Assembly (NCBI RefSeq): GCF_038502225.1
Contig: NC_091391.1
Location: 3,780,614 to 3,844,613 of the forward strand
Length of the DNA: 64,000 bases
Source: Cherax quadricarinatus
Taxonomy: Eukaryota; Arthropoda; Malacostraca; Decapoda; Parastacidae
Direction of reading: 5' to 3'
Shown here in pieces: positions 49,563-60,691 of the stretch (positions are counted from its first letter, which is position 1; each line of letters opens with the position of its first letter). Both the position numbers and the translations under genes were made by a program. Below the pieces are notes generated by a model. It had not been told where the DNA came from. It made no database searches and saw only the letters and a list, made by a program, of their open reading frames with translations.

Positions 49563-49807
49563 CCCTCATATGCCTTTCTGTTTATGTTTTATTTTTATAG
49601 TAATTCCTTGATAATGTAAGAAGTCACGAAAGCACTTGGAATTTCACTATTTTTTTAGAGTGGTTGTTCTGCGTATTGTGATATCAGTTGTTTACTGCGA
49701 CCTTATTGCATATAAATAATACTGCAACTAACCGGGGATCGAACCCCCGATATTTTAGCACACCTCCAGAGAGGCCAGCCAACATTCCGAGTCGCCTTAA
49801 TCAAATT
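49563..49807. other. unassigned sequence
   Basis: AT-rich. CCGGGGATCGAACCCCCG at about 49733-49750 looks like an inverted tRNA-like B box and may be a decayed SINE head. Confidence 0.45.
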
Positions 49808-50225
49808 AAGAACCTAAGAAAGGAAGAACACTGCAGTAGGCCTGCTGGCCCATACTAGGCAGGTCCTTCACAAATCCAACCCACTAACAGAATAAACGCT
49901 ACCCAAGCAATAAGCGTTGATAATTCTATTAACTTACGTGCAAGTCCCACTTGGCCATCAATGCTTCAAGCATCAGGTGCCCAGTACCACTGGGCATCCA
50001 AGCCTCCTCAAACATACTCAATTATACTCATTAGCTACAACTCTGCTGCTATCTACTTAACAGTGCCTCCTTGTTGGTGTTCCTGACAGCTACACTTAAA
50101 TTTGCCAGTCTCGCGTTTGCTGCCGCCGTTATCTGGTTGTACCTCAGGCGAAATGCTGCGAACTATACTTAACCCGAGGTCAGCAGCCTGTGTTCCCCAA
50201 GCCTGCATGTTCAGTCTGGTTTTCA
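49808..50225 (-). mobile_element. LINE C-type tail and LINE B-like fragment
   Basis: GGAAGAACACTGCAGTAGGC, CTGGCCCATACTAGGCAGGT marks a LINE C-related 3' tail. From about 50070, GCCGTTATCTGGTTG and a following CCTCAGG resemble the complement of LINE B's HINQITAAAYG region. Both are diverged. Confidence 0.55.
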
Positions 50226-50254
50226 TCAATTTATGATATTAATATTACTAATAA

Positions 50255-51211
50255 TAATCTTTATTTCAACTAGTACATGTACAAGGTATACAAGTACATG
50301 TACAAGGTATACAAGTACATGTACAAGGTATACAAGTACATGTACAAGGTATACCAGTACATGTACAAGGTATACAAGTACATGTACAAGGTATACAAGT
50401 ACATGTACAAGGTATACAAGTACATGTACAAGGTATACAGATCATAGCTGACATCAATGACATATTACTATATTGAAAGTCGCTTGTTATGCTGAGCATT
50501 TCCTGCAAATTAGGTCAGTTTTGTCCCAGGATGTGACCCACACCAGTCCACTAACACCCAGGATGTGACCCACACCAGTCCAGTAACACCCAGGATGTGA
50601 CCCACACCAGTCCACTAACATCCAGGATGTGACTCACACCAGTCCACTAACACCCAGGATGTGACCCACACCAGTCCACTAACACCCAGGATGTGACCCA
50701 CACCAGTCCACTAACATCCAGGATGTGACTCACACCAGTCCACTAACACCCAGGATGTGACCCACACCAGTCCACTAACATCCAGGATGTGACCCACAGC
50801 AGTCCACTAACATCCAGGATGTGACCCACACCAGTCCACTAACATCCAGGATGTGACCCACACCAGTCCACTAACATCCAGGATGTGACCCACACCAGTC
50901 CACTAACACCCAGGATGCCACCCACACCAGTCCACTAATACCCAGGATGCCACCCACACCAGTCCACTAACATCCAGGATGTGACCCACACTAGTCCACT
51001 AACACCCAGGATGCGACCCACACTAGTCCACTAACACTCAGGATGTTACCCACACCAGTCCACAAACACCCAGGTACCCATTTACTGCTAGGTGAATAGG
51101 GACAGCAGATGTCTTAAGAAAACACGTTCAAATGTCTTCACCCTACTGGGGATCGAACCACGGACCCCAGTGAGTGAGACGAGTGTGCCACCAATCGAGC
51201 TACAGGACACC
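50255..51211 (-). mobile_element. second inflated SINE (tail type b), minus strand
   Basis: The same architecture as 35018-40232 in reverse: ATT-rich end and CTTTATTTCAACTAG, eight 21-bp units (50270-50440), the single linker (50440-50520), seventeen 32-bp units (50524-51070), then core and head to 51211 (GGGGATCGAACCAC B box). Here the array sizes are modest, so it is an intermediate state. Confidence 0.9.
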
Positions 51212-51224
51212 ATTTGCTAGGGTT

Positions 51225-53392
51225 AAAATCCAGTATTCATTTGTCAGACCAATCCTGCAGCCTGTCCAGATACATTTTGTAGTCTCTCCTAGTCTGTTGC
51301 TGTTTGTATTCACATCAGTTTCACATCTTCAAACAACCACACTTCTAACTCGTTTTCCGCTGTCATGTCGTTCACAAATCTTAAAAGAACAGTGCTGGTC
51401 CAAGTACTGACCCTGGTGGAACCTCACTAATGTGTGCATTTGTTGTGGCAGCTTGTTTACTTACCAATATGTGGTTGCAGGGGTGGAGTCACAGCTCCTG
51501 GCCCAGCCTCTTCGTTAGTTGCTACTAGATCCACCTTCTCCTGGTTTCAAGAGCCTTATCGTACCTCTTATTAAAGCTATGTACGGATCTCGACTCCACT
51601 ACTTCACTCTCTAGATTGTTCCACTTCTTGGCAACTCCGAGGCTGAAGAAATACTTACAAACATCCCGATGGCTCATCTGAGTTTTCAGCTTCCAGTTGT
51701 GCTCTCTTCTTCCTATTTCCCATCTCTTGAAACATTGTCCCTGTCAATTCCTCTCAGTATTTTGTACATCGTTATCATATTATCCCCAGTCCTCCTCTCC
51801 TCCAGTGTCATCAGGTTGAGTTCCCTTAACCTCCCCTCATATGACATACCCTTTAGCTCCAGGACTAGTCTTGTGCAAGGTATAAAATACCGACAATATG
51901 AAAGTTAAGTCACATGTGCAACATCTGGATATCTTTATTGTACACGTTTCGCCATCCAGTGACTTTATCAATACAAATTCTAGGACATAATTGGAAGACA
52001 TTAGAACTATATACACAAGATGAGGTAATCAGTCCCTCAGCCTTGGAGTTAGTGTTCACAGCATCGTGGTGGAGGAGAATCTGGAGCAAAGGCATAGTCC
52101 TACTGTCTGCCAATTATGTCCTAGAATTTGTATTTATAAAGCCACTGGATGGCGAAACGTCTACAATAAAGATATCCAGATGTTGCACATGTGTCTTAAC
52201 TTTCAGGACTATTCTTGTTGCAAACCTCTGTACTATCTCCAATTTCTTGACGTGCTTGACTATGTGTGGGTTCCGTACTGGTGCTGCATGCCCCAATATG
52301 GGCCAGATGTACATAGTGTACAGTGTTTTGAATGACTCCTTAGACGTTTTGCTTCAGCAATCATTTGGTTGATGTGCTCCCCAGGTTTGCAGCCTCTGCC
52401 CTCAGAGCCTGTACTCCGTTCGCGGTCTTCTTTATCCTCTCAAAACCTCATAACTTGTATTTGGTAGGGTTAAACTACAGAAGCCATTTATCAGGCAAGG
52501 CCTGTAGTCTGTCCTCGTCCGCCAATATTCTTATTAATTTCACGATTTCCGTGAACAGGAATACCTCTGACTATCCCTACTTTCATGTCATTCAAGTATG
52601 CAAGAAACAGCACCAGCCCTTTCCGATATTTCATCATGGACTATCACTCGTTTTCGTCCTGTAAGGTATTCCCTGAGCCACTGCAGTGCCTAACCTGTTA
52701 TTCCTGCCTGCTCCTCTAGTTTTCATGCCAGTCTCTTCTAAGGTACTGTGTCGAAAGCTTTCTTACAGTCCAAGAAAATGCCGTCTATCCCCCTTCCTCT
52801 CTCTCTCTCTCGGAGAGAGAGGAAGGGATCTGTAGATGGCAGTAGACCAGTAGAGCTCCAGTAGGTTTGTGACACAGAATTTTCCATTCCTGAAACCGTG
52901 CTGGATATGTATGAACTCACTCCTTTCTAGGTACTCCACCAGTCTTCTGATAATCCCCATAACTTGACATACTATACATGACAGTGACACTTCTTTAGTT
53001 TATCGCTACCTGTCTGTCTCTTTTCTTAAAAAATGGACTACATCTGCTGATTCCACAAAGGCAGCTGCCCTGTTTAGACAGACTTGTTGAAGATTTTTGC
53101 TAGTAACACACACAGTGCGTCTGCTCCCTCTCTCAGTACCCACGGAGATATATCTGGTCCCACCGCCTTCGAGGTGTCTAACTCATATACCAGTTACTTC
53201 ACTTCCCCCCCGGTTGTGTGCATTGTGTCCAACACTTGCTGGTGTACTCTAATGCCTCGGTTTGCTGGAATCCTTTCCGTGTCCTCTGAGAATACATCCC
53301 TAAATCTCAAACTGAGCTCTTCACAGACTGTCTGGTTATTTCTTGTGAACTCCTCTTCTTCTTCAGCCTGATGACCTGGTCCCTGACTGCTG
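51225..53392 (-). pseudogene. decayed LINE B copies, 3' part
   Basis: 51225-51450 is the complement of LINE B's motif B/C region (TGTCGTTCACAAAT, GACCCTGGTGGAAC). From 51455 a LINE B 3' end (GTTTACTTACCAATATGTGG, CACAGCTCCTGGCCC) leads through the RT C-terminus to the region before motif A. Many indels and stops. A foldback element (51879-52204) and LINE A' (53396-54328) are inserted. Confidence 0.8.
51861..52223. mobile_element. foldback element inside LINE B, imperfect TSD
   Basis: Element about 51879-52204. TSD-like AGGACTAGTCTTGTGCAA (51861) against AGGACTATTCTTGTTGCAA (52205), which has diverged. Arms have CATCTGGATATCTTTATTG, a GCCACTGGATGGC hairpin and GAAACGTCTACAATAAAG. The core reads TTTATAA or TTGATAA, so the ribozyme is probably dead. 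Confidence 0.82.
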
Positions 53393-53395
53393 TTT

Positions 53396-54328
53396 TCCTG
53401 GAGGCTACCTGGAGGGCATTCCGGGGATCAACGCCCCCGCGGCCCGGTCCACGACCAGGCCTCCCGGTGGATCAGGGCCTGATGAACGAGGCTGTTGCTG
53501 CTGGCCGCACGCAATTCAACGTACGAACCACAGCCCGGCTGATCCGGCACCGTCTTTAGGTATATGTCCAGCTCCCTCTTGAAGACAACCAGGGGTCTTC
53601 CCGTAATGCCCCTTATTGCTGGTGGGAGGCTGTTGAACAGTCTTGGGCCCCGGACACTTATTGTGTTTTCTCTTAGTGTACCAGTGACACCCCTACTTTT
53701 CACTGGGGGTATGTTGCAACACCTGCCAAGTCTTTTGCTTTCGTATGGAGTGATTGCTGTGTGCATATTAGGGACCAGTCCCTCCAGGATCTTCCAGGTG
53801 TAGATTATGATGTATCTCTCTCGCCTGCTCTCTAGTGAGTACAAGTCAAGTGCTTCCAAGAGTTCCCAGTAGTTAAGGTGTTTGATGGAAGGTGTTTGAT
53901 GTGTAGTAAAGGTTCTCTGTACATTCTCTAGCTCTGCAATTTCACCTGCCTTAAATGGGGATGTTAATGTACATCAGTATTCCAGCCTAAAAAGAATAAG
54001 TGATTTTAAAAGGATCATCATTGGCTTAGCATCTCTTGTCTTGAATGTTCTCATTATCCATCCTATCAGTTTCCTAGCAGATGTGATAGTGGCATTGTTG
54101 TGGTCCTTGAAGGTGAGATCCTCAGACATTATCACACCCAGGTCCTTCACATTACTTTTCCGCTCTATTGTGTGGTTACAGTTTGTAGTATACTCAGTCC
54201 TAGTTATTATTTCCTCCAGTTTTCCATAACGGAGTAGTTGGAATTTGTCCTCATTGAACATCATATTGTTCTCTGTTGCCCATTGGAAAACTTGGTTTAT
54301 ATCTTCTTGGAGCTTTGCCGTGTCCTGA
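53396..54328 (-). pseudogene. LINE A' copy 2 nested in LINE B
   Basis: The 3' half of the RT gene on the minus strand, similar to 30918-31840. Frames 54264-53974 (NEDKFQLLRYGKLEE...MRTFKTRDAKPMM) and 53859-53428 (EALDLYSLESRRERY to SSNSLVHQALIH) are separated by a frameshift or stop near 53970 and 53870. The host LINE B codons for LLYNHIRT and VRDQVIRL flank it directly, so it is an insertion. Confidence 0.85.
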
Positions 54329-54548
54329 TGTGGTTATATAACAACTTTTGGTGAGATTTGACTGTCATTGCTATGTCATTCTTAAACTGGTGTTCAGCTT
54401 CTTTTCTCAACCATACATACTTGTTACTGGCTCTTAGGTGGTAACTCCGAGTTTTCCTGAGTTCTTGCCTTCTATAATTTTCCGTACTCTAGCACATCTG
54501 GCTTTGGCTTCTCTATATCTCTGGGTAAATCACGGGTTCACTCTGGTT
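54329..54548 (-). pseudogene. LINE B linker region beyond the LINE A' insertion
   Basis: The minus strand gives NKYVWLRKEAEHQFKNDIAM and SHQKLLYNHI, matching LINE B's NEYAQIRREAQRQYENDIAA. Contains stops. Confidence 0.75.
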
Positions 54549-54739
54549 TTCCCATTTCTTAAGAACATAAGAACATAAAAAGGGAGGAACACTGCAGCAG
54601 GCCTGTTGGCCCATACTAGGCAGGTCCTTTACAACTGCTTCTAGAGCTACTGGTACTAACTCCGCCTCCCTGCACTCTGGCCGCATGTATGTACTCACCT
54701 AATTGTGGTTGCAGAAGTCGATTCGTAGCTCTTGGCCCC

Positions 54740-54774
<35 letters not shown>
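54549..54774 (-). mobile_element. LINE C-type tail, LINE B tail and (GT)n
   Basis: TAAGAACATAAGAACATAA and GGAGGAACACTGCAGCAGGC (LINE C-type 3' end, 54549-54635), then GTACTCACCTAATTGTGG and GTAGCTCTTGGCCCC (LINE B tail, 54687-54738), followed by (GT)n to 54774. Confidence 0.7.
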
Positions 54775-54775
<1 letters not shown>

Positions 54776-55034
54776 CGATGATACCAAAAGCAGAAGAACA
54801 CAGAACAAAAACATCGTTGCCAACAGCCACACAGAGGCGTTGTAAACAACTTGTCTCGTAAATCATGCTAACTGTTTACAGGTGTAAACAGCACAACAGC
54901 AACGAAGACGCACTTTGACTTTATTTAACTTATACTGTCATATATTACAACGAACATACCACATATGACAGACCAACTATGACAGATAATATACAACACC
55001 ATCTGTGCCACAACACATATGACATACAGCACAA
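54775..55034. other. unassigned sequence
   Basis: No recognisable feature before the 28-bp array. Confidence 0.45.
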
Positions 55035-55250
55035 CACCTCAGATAGACGATATACAACAGACCACCTCAGATAGACGATATACAACAAACCACCTCAGAT
55101 AGACGATATACAACAGACCACCTCAGATAGACGATATACAACAAACCACCTCAGATAGATGATATACAACAGACCACCTCAGATAGACGATATACAACAG
55201 ACCACCTCAGATAGACGATATACAACAGACCACCTCAGATAGACGATATA
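55035..55250. repeat. 28-bp tandem repeat
   Basis: About eight copies of CACCTCAGATAGACGATATA plus CAACAGAC, then interrupted by LINE C. One more partial unit lies at 56686-56712. Confidence 0.93.
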
Positions 55251-56685
55251 AAAAGTAGAAAGAAGGAACACTGCAACAAACCTACTGACCCATGCGGAGC
55301 AGGTCCATGTCCCCCCCCCCGGATTAACCCAATGACCCACCCAGTCTGGTCACCTCCACTCAAGGAAGGAGCACGGCACCAGACCCAACAGCACAAGCTA
55401 GTCAGGTCCAACTCACACCCAACCACACCCACTCATGTATTTATCTAACCTATTTTTAAAACTACACAACGTTTTAGCCTCTATAACTGTACTCGGGAGT
55501 TTGTTCCACTCATCCACAACTCTATTACCAAACCAGTACTTTCCTATATCCTTCCTGAATCTGAATTTTTCCAACTTAAAACCATTGCTGCGAGTCCTGT
55601 CTAGGCTAGATATTTTCAGCACACTATTTACATCCCCTTTATTTATTCCTGTCTTCCATTTATACACCTCAATCATATCGTCCCTAATTCTACGTCTTTC
55701 TAGAGAGTGCAGATTCAGGGCCCTTAGTCTATCCTCATAGGGAAGGTTTCTGATACATGGGATCAACTTTGTCATCCTCCTTTGTACATTTTCCAGAGAA
55801 TTTATATCCATTCTGTAATACGGTGACCAAAACTGTGCAGCATAATCTAAATGAGGCCTAACCAAGGATGTATAGAGTTGAAGAACAACCTGAGGACTCC
55901 TATTATTTATGCTTCTTGATATGAAGCCAAGGATTCTATTAGCTTTATTGCGAACACTTATGCACTGTTGTCTTGGTTTCAGATTACTGCTAACCAGAAC
56001 TCCTAAATCTTTTTCGCAATCCGTAATATTAAGATCTACATTATTTAGTTTATATGTGGCATGGTTATTGTCCTGTCCAACATTTAGAACTTTGCATTTG
56101 TCTATATTAAACTGCATCTGCCACTTCTCCGACCATTGCATCAGTCTATTCAAATCATCCTGGAGTGCTCTAGTGTCCTCATTAGAATGAATTGGACGAC
56201 CTATTTTGGTGTCATCGGCAAACTTGCTGATGTCGCTCTTTGTGCCCTCATCTATGTCGTTTATGTAGATTGTGAACAACAAGGGGCCCAACACTGACCC
56301 CTGTGGAACACCGCTCGTGACGCTTCCCCACTCTGATTTCTCCCCATTTATGCAAACTCTCTGCTGCCTATTTGTCAGCCATGCTTCTACCCAGGAAAAA
56401 ATGTCTCTTATTCCGTATGCCTTAAGTTTCCTCAATAGCCTCTGGTGTGGAACTCTATCGAAAGTCTTACTGAAGTCCATATACACAATATCATATTCAT
56501 TACCATGATCTACCTCCTCAAACACCTTAGTGAAAAAAGTTAGTAAATTCGTAAGACAGGAACGCCCCTTTGTAGAACCGTGTTGAGAATCATTAATCAA
56601 TCTGTGCCTGTCAAGATGGCTACGAATTGCTTCGGCAATTATTGATTCCATAAATTTTCCCACTATGGAGGTTAGGCTTATTGGT
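55251..56685 (-). mobile_element. LINE C copy 2, 5'-truncated, 15-bp TSD
   Basis: Inserted in the 28-bp array. CAGATAGACGATATA occurs at 55236-55250 and 56686-56700. Contains most of the RT and a 160-bp 3' UTR with a G9 run. Confidence 0.92.
55413..56663 (-). CDS. LINE C reverse transcriptase, intact C-terminal two thirds
   Basis: One uninterrupted frame of 416 residues on the minus strand, open further to 56685. It begins in the RT fingers (VGKFMESIIAEAIRSHLDRH, NDSQHGSTKGRSCLTNLL), then motif A YMDFSKTFDRVPHQ, motif B TSGVPQGSVLGPLLF, motif C SKFADDTKI, the thumb SLVRPHLDYAAQFWSPYYRM, and the C-terminal MTKLIPCIRNLPYEDRLRAL with RLDKYMSGCGWV. The C-terminal organisation is like CR1/L2 elements. 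Motif A has KTFDR where other copies usually have KAFDR. The Met at 56663 is internal, and the true start is lost by 5' truncation, so expression is unlikely. Confidence 0.9.
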   Translation of the reverse strand: MGKFMESIIAEAIRSHLDRHRLINDSQHGSTKGRSCLTNLLTFFTKVFEEVDHGNEYDIVYMDFSKTFDRVPHQRLLRKLKAYGIRDIFSWVEAWLTNRQQRVCINGEKSEWGSVTSGVPQGSVLGPLLFTIYINDIDEGTKSDISKFADDTKIGRPIHSNEDTRALQDDLNRLMQWSEKWQMQFNIDKCKVLNVGQDNNHATYKLNNVDLNITDCEKDLGVLVSSNLKPRQQCISVRNKANRILGFISRSINNRSPQVVLQLYTSLVRPHLDYAAQFWSPYYRMDINSLENVQRRMTKLIPCIRNLPYEDRLRALNLHSLERRRIRDDMIEVYKWKTGINKGDVNSVLKISSLDRTRSNGFKLEKFRFRKDIGKYWFGNRVVDEWNKLPSTVIEAKTLCSFKNRLDKYMSGCGWV

Positions 56686-56711
56686 CAGATAGACGATATA
56701 CAACAGACTAC

Positions 56712-58442
56712 CTCTAACTTGTTATCTTAGCTCTGGTTATCTAGTGTTATCTTAGCCCTGGTTATCTAGTTATTTTGGCACTGGTTATCTTGTTATTTTA
56801 GCCCTGGTTATCTTGTGTTATCTTAGTCCTGGTTATCTTGTTATTTTAGCCCTGGTTATCTTGTGTTATCTTAGCCCTGGTTATCTTGTGTTATCTTAGC
56901 CCTGGTTATCTTATCTTAGCCCTGGTTATCTTGTGTTATCTTAGTCCTGGTTATCTTGTGTTATCTTAGCCCTGGTTATCTTGTGTTATCTTAGCCCTGG
57001 TTATCTTATCTTAGCCCTGGTTATCTTGTGTTATCTTAGTCCTGGTTATCTTGTGTTATCTTAGCCCTGGTTATCTTGTGTTATCTTAGCCCTGGTTATC
57101 TTATCTTAGCCCTGGTTATCTTGTGTTATCTTAGCCCTGGTTATCTTGTGTTATCTTAGCCCTGGTTATCTTATCTTAGCCCTGGTTATCTTGTGTTATC
57201 TTAGTCCTGGTTATCTTGTGTTATCTTAGTCCTGGTTATCTTATCTTAGCCCTGGTTATCTTGTGTTATCTTAGTCCTGGTTATCTTATCTTATCCCTGG
57301 TTATCTTGTGTTATCTTAGTCCTGGTTATCTTATCTTAGCCCTGGTTATCTTGTGTTATCTTAGTCCTGGTTATCTTATCTTAGCCCTGGTTATCTTGTG
57401 TTATCTTAACCCTAGTTATCTTGTGTTATCTTAACCCTGGTTATCTTGTGTTATCTTGGCCCTGGTTATCTTGTTATTTTAGCCCTGGTTATCTTGTGTT
57501 ATCTTGACCCTGGTTATCTTGTGTTATCTTAGCTCTGGTTATCTTGTGTTATCTTAGCCCTGGTTATCTTATCTTAGCCCTGGTTATCTTGTGTTATCTT
57601 AGTCCTGGTTATCTTGTGTTATCTTAGTCCTGGTTATCTTATCTTAGCCCTGGTTATCTTATGTTATCTTAACCCTAGTTATCTTGTGTTATCTTAGCCC
57701 TGGTTATCTTATCTTAGCCCTGGTTATCTTGTGTTATCTTAGTCCTGGTTATCTTATCTTAGCCCTGGTTATCTTGTGTTATCTTAACCCTAGTTATCTT
57801 GTGTTATCTTAACCCTGGTTATCTTGTGTTATCTTGGCCCTGGTTATCTTGTTATTTTAGCCCTGGTTATCTTGTGTTATCTTGGTCCTGGTTATCTTGT
57901 GTTATCTTAGCCCTGGTTATCTTGTGTTATCTTAGCCCTGGTTATCTTATCTTAGCCATGGTTATCTTGTGTTATCTTAGTCCTGGTTATCTTATCTTAG
58001 CCCTGGTTATCTTGTTATCTTAGCCATGGTTATCTTGTGTTATCTTAGCCCTGGTTATCTTGTGTTATCTTAGTCCTGGTTATCTTATCTTAGCCCTGGT
58101 TATCTTGTTATCTTAGTCCTGGTTATCTTATCTTAGCCCTGGTTATCTTGTGTTCTCTTAGCCCTGGTTATCTTGTGTTATCTTAGCCCTGGTTATCTTG
58201 TTATCTTAGTCCTGGTTATCTTATCTTAGCCCTGGTTATCTTGTGTTCTCTTAGCCCTGGTTATCTTGTGTTATATTGGCCCTGGTTATCTTGTGTTATC
58301 TTAGCCCTGGTTATCTTGTGTTATTTTGTCCCTGGTTATCTTGTGTTATCTTAGCCCTGGTTATCTTGTGTCATTTTGGCACTGGTTATCTTGTGCTATC
58401 TTAGGCTTGGTTACCTTGTGTTAACTTAGACTTGGTTATCTT
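56712..58442. repeat. 25-bp minisatellite with 15-bp short units
   Basis: Long unit TTATCTTGTGTTATCTTAGC plus CCTGG, short unit TTATCTTAGCCCTGG. Long and short alternate in patterns such as L-L-S that repeat at about 57000, 57100 and 57540. About 70 units. Confidence 0.93.
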
Positions 58443-59452
58443 GTGAGTACACACACGCTACTAGTGGACCTAGTAGCGACCAGTGTATAGGCGGGGCCAG
58501 GAGCTGTGAATCGACCCCTGGAACCACATATAGATGAGTACACACACGCTACTAGTGGACCCAGTAGCGACCAGTGTATAGGCGGGGCCAGGAGCTGTGA
58601 ATCGACCCCTGGAACCACATATAGATGAGTACACACACGCTACTAGTGGACCCAGTAGCGACCAGTGTATAGGCGGGGCCAGGAGCTGTGAATCGACCCC
58701 TGGAACCACATATAGATGAGTACACACACGCTACTAGTGGACCCAGTAGCGACCAGTGTATAGGCGGGGCCAGGAGCTGTGAATCGACCCCTGGAACCAC
58801 ATATAGATGAGTACACATACGCTACTAGTGGACCCAGTAGCGACCAATGTATAGGCGGGGCCAGGAGCTGTGAATCGACCCCTGGAACCACATATAGATG
58901 AGTACACACACGCTACTAGTGGACCCAGTAGCGACCAATGTATAGGCGGGGCCAGGAGCTGTGAATCGACCCCTGGAACCACATATAGATGAGTACACAC
59001 ACGCTACTAGTGGACCCAGTAGCGACCAGTGTATAGGCGGGGCCAGGAGCTGTGAATCGACCCCTGGAACCACATATAGATGAGTACACACACGCTACTA
59101 GTGGACCCAGTAGCGACCAGTGTATAGGCGGGGCCAGGAGCTGTGAATCGACCCCTGGAACCACATATAGATGAGTACACATACGCTACTAGTGGACCCA
59201 GTAGCGACCAATGTATAGGCGGGGCCAGGAGCTGTGAATCGACCCCTGGAACCACATATAGATGAGTACACACACGCTACTAGTGGACCCAGTAGCGACC
59301 AATGTATAGGCGGGGCCAGGAGCTGTGAATCGACCCCTGGAACCACATATAGATGAGTACACACACGCTACTAGTGGACCCAGTAGCGACCAATGTATAG
59401 GCGGGGCCAGGAGCTGTGAATCGACCCCCGGAACCAAATGAGTACGCACACA
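58443..59452. repeat. 91-bp satellite made from the LINE B 3' tail
   Basis: Eleven near-identical 91-bp units. Each has GTAGCGACCAGTGTATAGGC, GGGGCCAGGAGCTGTGAATC, GACCCCTGGAACCACATATA and GATGAGTACACAC. The LINE B end at 18426-18500 has the same order (GTAGCGATCAGTGAAGAGGC, GGGGCCAGGAGCTCGGACTC, GACCCCCGCAACCTC, AGGTGAGTACA). Confidence 0.93.
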
Positions 59453-59931
59453 CAATAGAATTTTTTTCTAGTAATGAGAAAGCTACCCAGAGAGAGAGAT
59501 CTATGATCTCTCTAGGAATCCTGCAAGAAAAAAAACACGGACTGTTACTAGTGCTGTGAGTCTAGTGCCCGCCCTGGTGCCTCTCTGTCTGAACCATAGT
59601 GCCACTCTCACAAATTATGGGTGTGAGACACTGCTTCCAGCATATTTACAGGCACAAGCACTCAGGCAAGAGTTTATGCTTGCATTCTCTCACTGAGGCA
59701 GGGCCAGCAGCTGCGACTCGACCCCTGAAAACTTAAATCGGTGAATGCATAAAGTGATGGAGGGAAACAATGCACAGATTCAAGAGTAGATATAACAAGG
59801 CCAGAAATCAGTGATGCCTCTCAAACTGGTCATGGAGGATAGGCCTGGAGCACAGTCTCGACCCCCAGCAAATACAACTCAGCGAGTACACACACACACA
59901 CACACAACAAGAACAACAACACACAATCTGG
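59453..59931 (+). mobile_element. decayed LINE B tails
   Basis: CAGCAGCTGCGACTCGACCC near 59705 and CAGTCTCGACCCCCAGCAAA near 59857, the latter followed by (CA)n at 59888-59906, are further LINE B 3' ends. The rest is unrecognised; a small hairpin GAGAGATC-TAT-GATCTCTC lies at about 59492. Confidence 0.55.
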
Positions 59932-60087
59932 AGAGTGAAGTATAGGCACGATCCATACATTGCTTTAAGATGAGGTACGATAAGGCTCTTGGATCAGGGA
60001 GAGAGAGTGGATAAAAGTAGCGATTAGCGAATCAACCCCTGCAACCACAAATAAGCGAGTACAAATAGGGGAGTACGTACGTACGTA

Positions 60088-60164
<77 letters not shown>
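59932..60164 (+). mobile_element. LINE B 3' end with (GTAC)n(CA)n tail
   Basis: GATCCATACATTGCTTTAAG and GGTACGATAAGGCTC (the last codons, LINE B's IHSFKQRYDKA), then GTAGCGATTAGCGAATC, GAGTACAAATAGGGGAGTAC, (GTAC)n and (CA)n to 60164. Confidence 0.8.
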
Positions 60165-60167
<3 letters not shown>

Positions 60168-60224
60168 GAGAATACCGGAAACTAAGTAGAGATTCAGAAA
60201 GGACAATGTTGTAAATACTCGTAT

Positions 60225-60505
60225 AACTTAAGGAGGAAGACCCAAGGACCAGGGGGTGAGCATAGTACCGAGCACATTACCTGAGACTCACATCAATCAA
60301 ATAACCTGTGGAGCAGATGCTCATCTGGCAAATCAGGAACCAACAGTCATCCACGACCCTATATACGACATATATCAGGCTATCTTCGAGCACGCAGCAC
60401 CAGCATGGAACCCACACCTCAAAGCATGCCAAGAAACTGGAGAAAGTGAAGAGGTTTGCAACGAAACAAGGCTCAGAATTAAGGTGAGTCATGTGAGGCT
60501 ATGGT
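60225..60505 (+). pseudogene. LINE B RT C-terminal fragment
   Basis: A degenerate plus-strand frame with VPSTLPETHINQIT and IFEHAAPAWNPHLKA, corresponding to LINE B's TPGTSPEAHINQIT and ILEYAAPVWNPHLA. Confidence 0.78.
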
Positions 60506-60690
60506 TCAGTGAATTATGTTAAATATTTACCTTATTATACTAAGTAATAAACATTATATTAAGGATAAACATACGATTAATGATAAACAACTGGTACTCG
60601 AACCAGTTGTTTATCTCTGTCAACATATTTTTGCTTGTATTTCACCGTACAATAAAAGTTGTGGAAGTTAGGTTACCGTGAATTCTTCAT
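60506..60690. other. unique sequence with perfect hairpin
   Basis: GATAAACAACTGGT (60582-60595) and ACCAGTTGTTTATC (60602-60615) form a 14-bp perfect stem with a six-base loop. No coding signal. Confidence 0.6.
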
Positions 60691-60691
60691 C

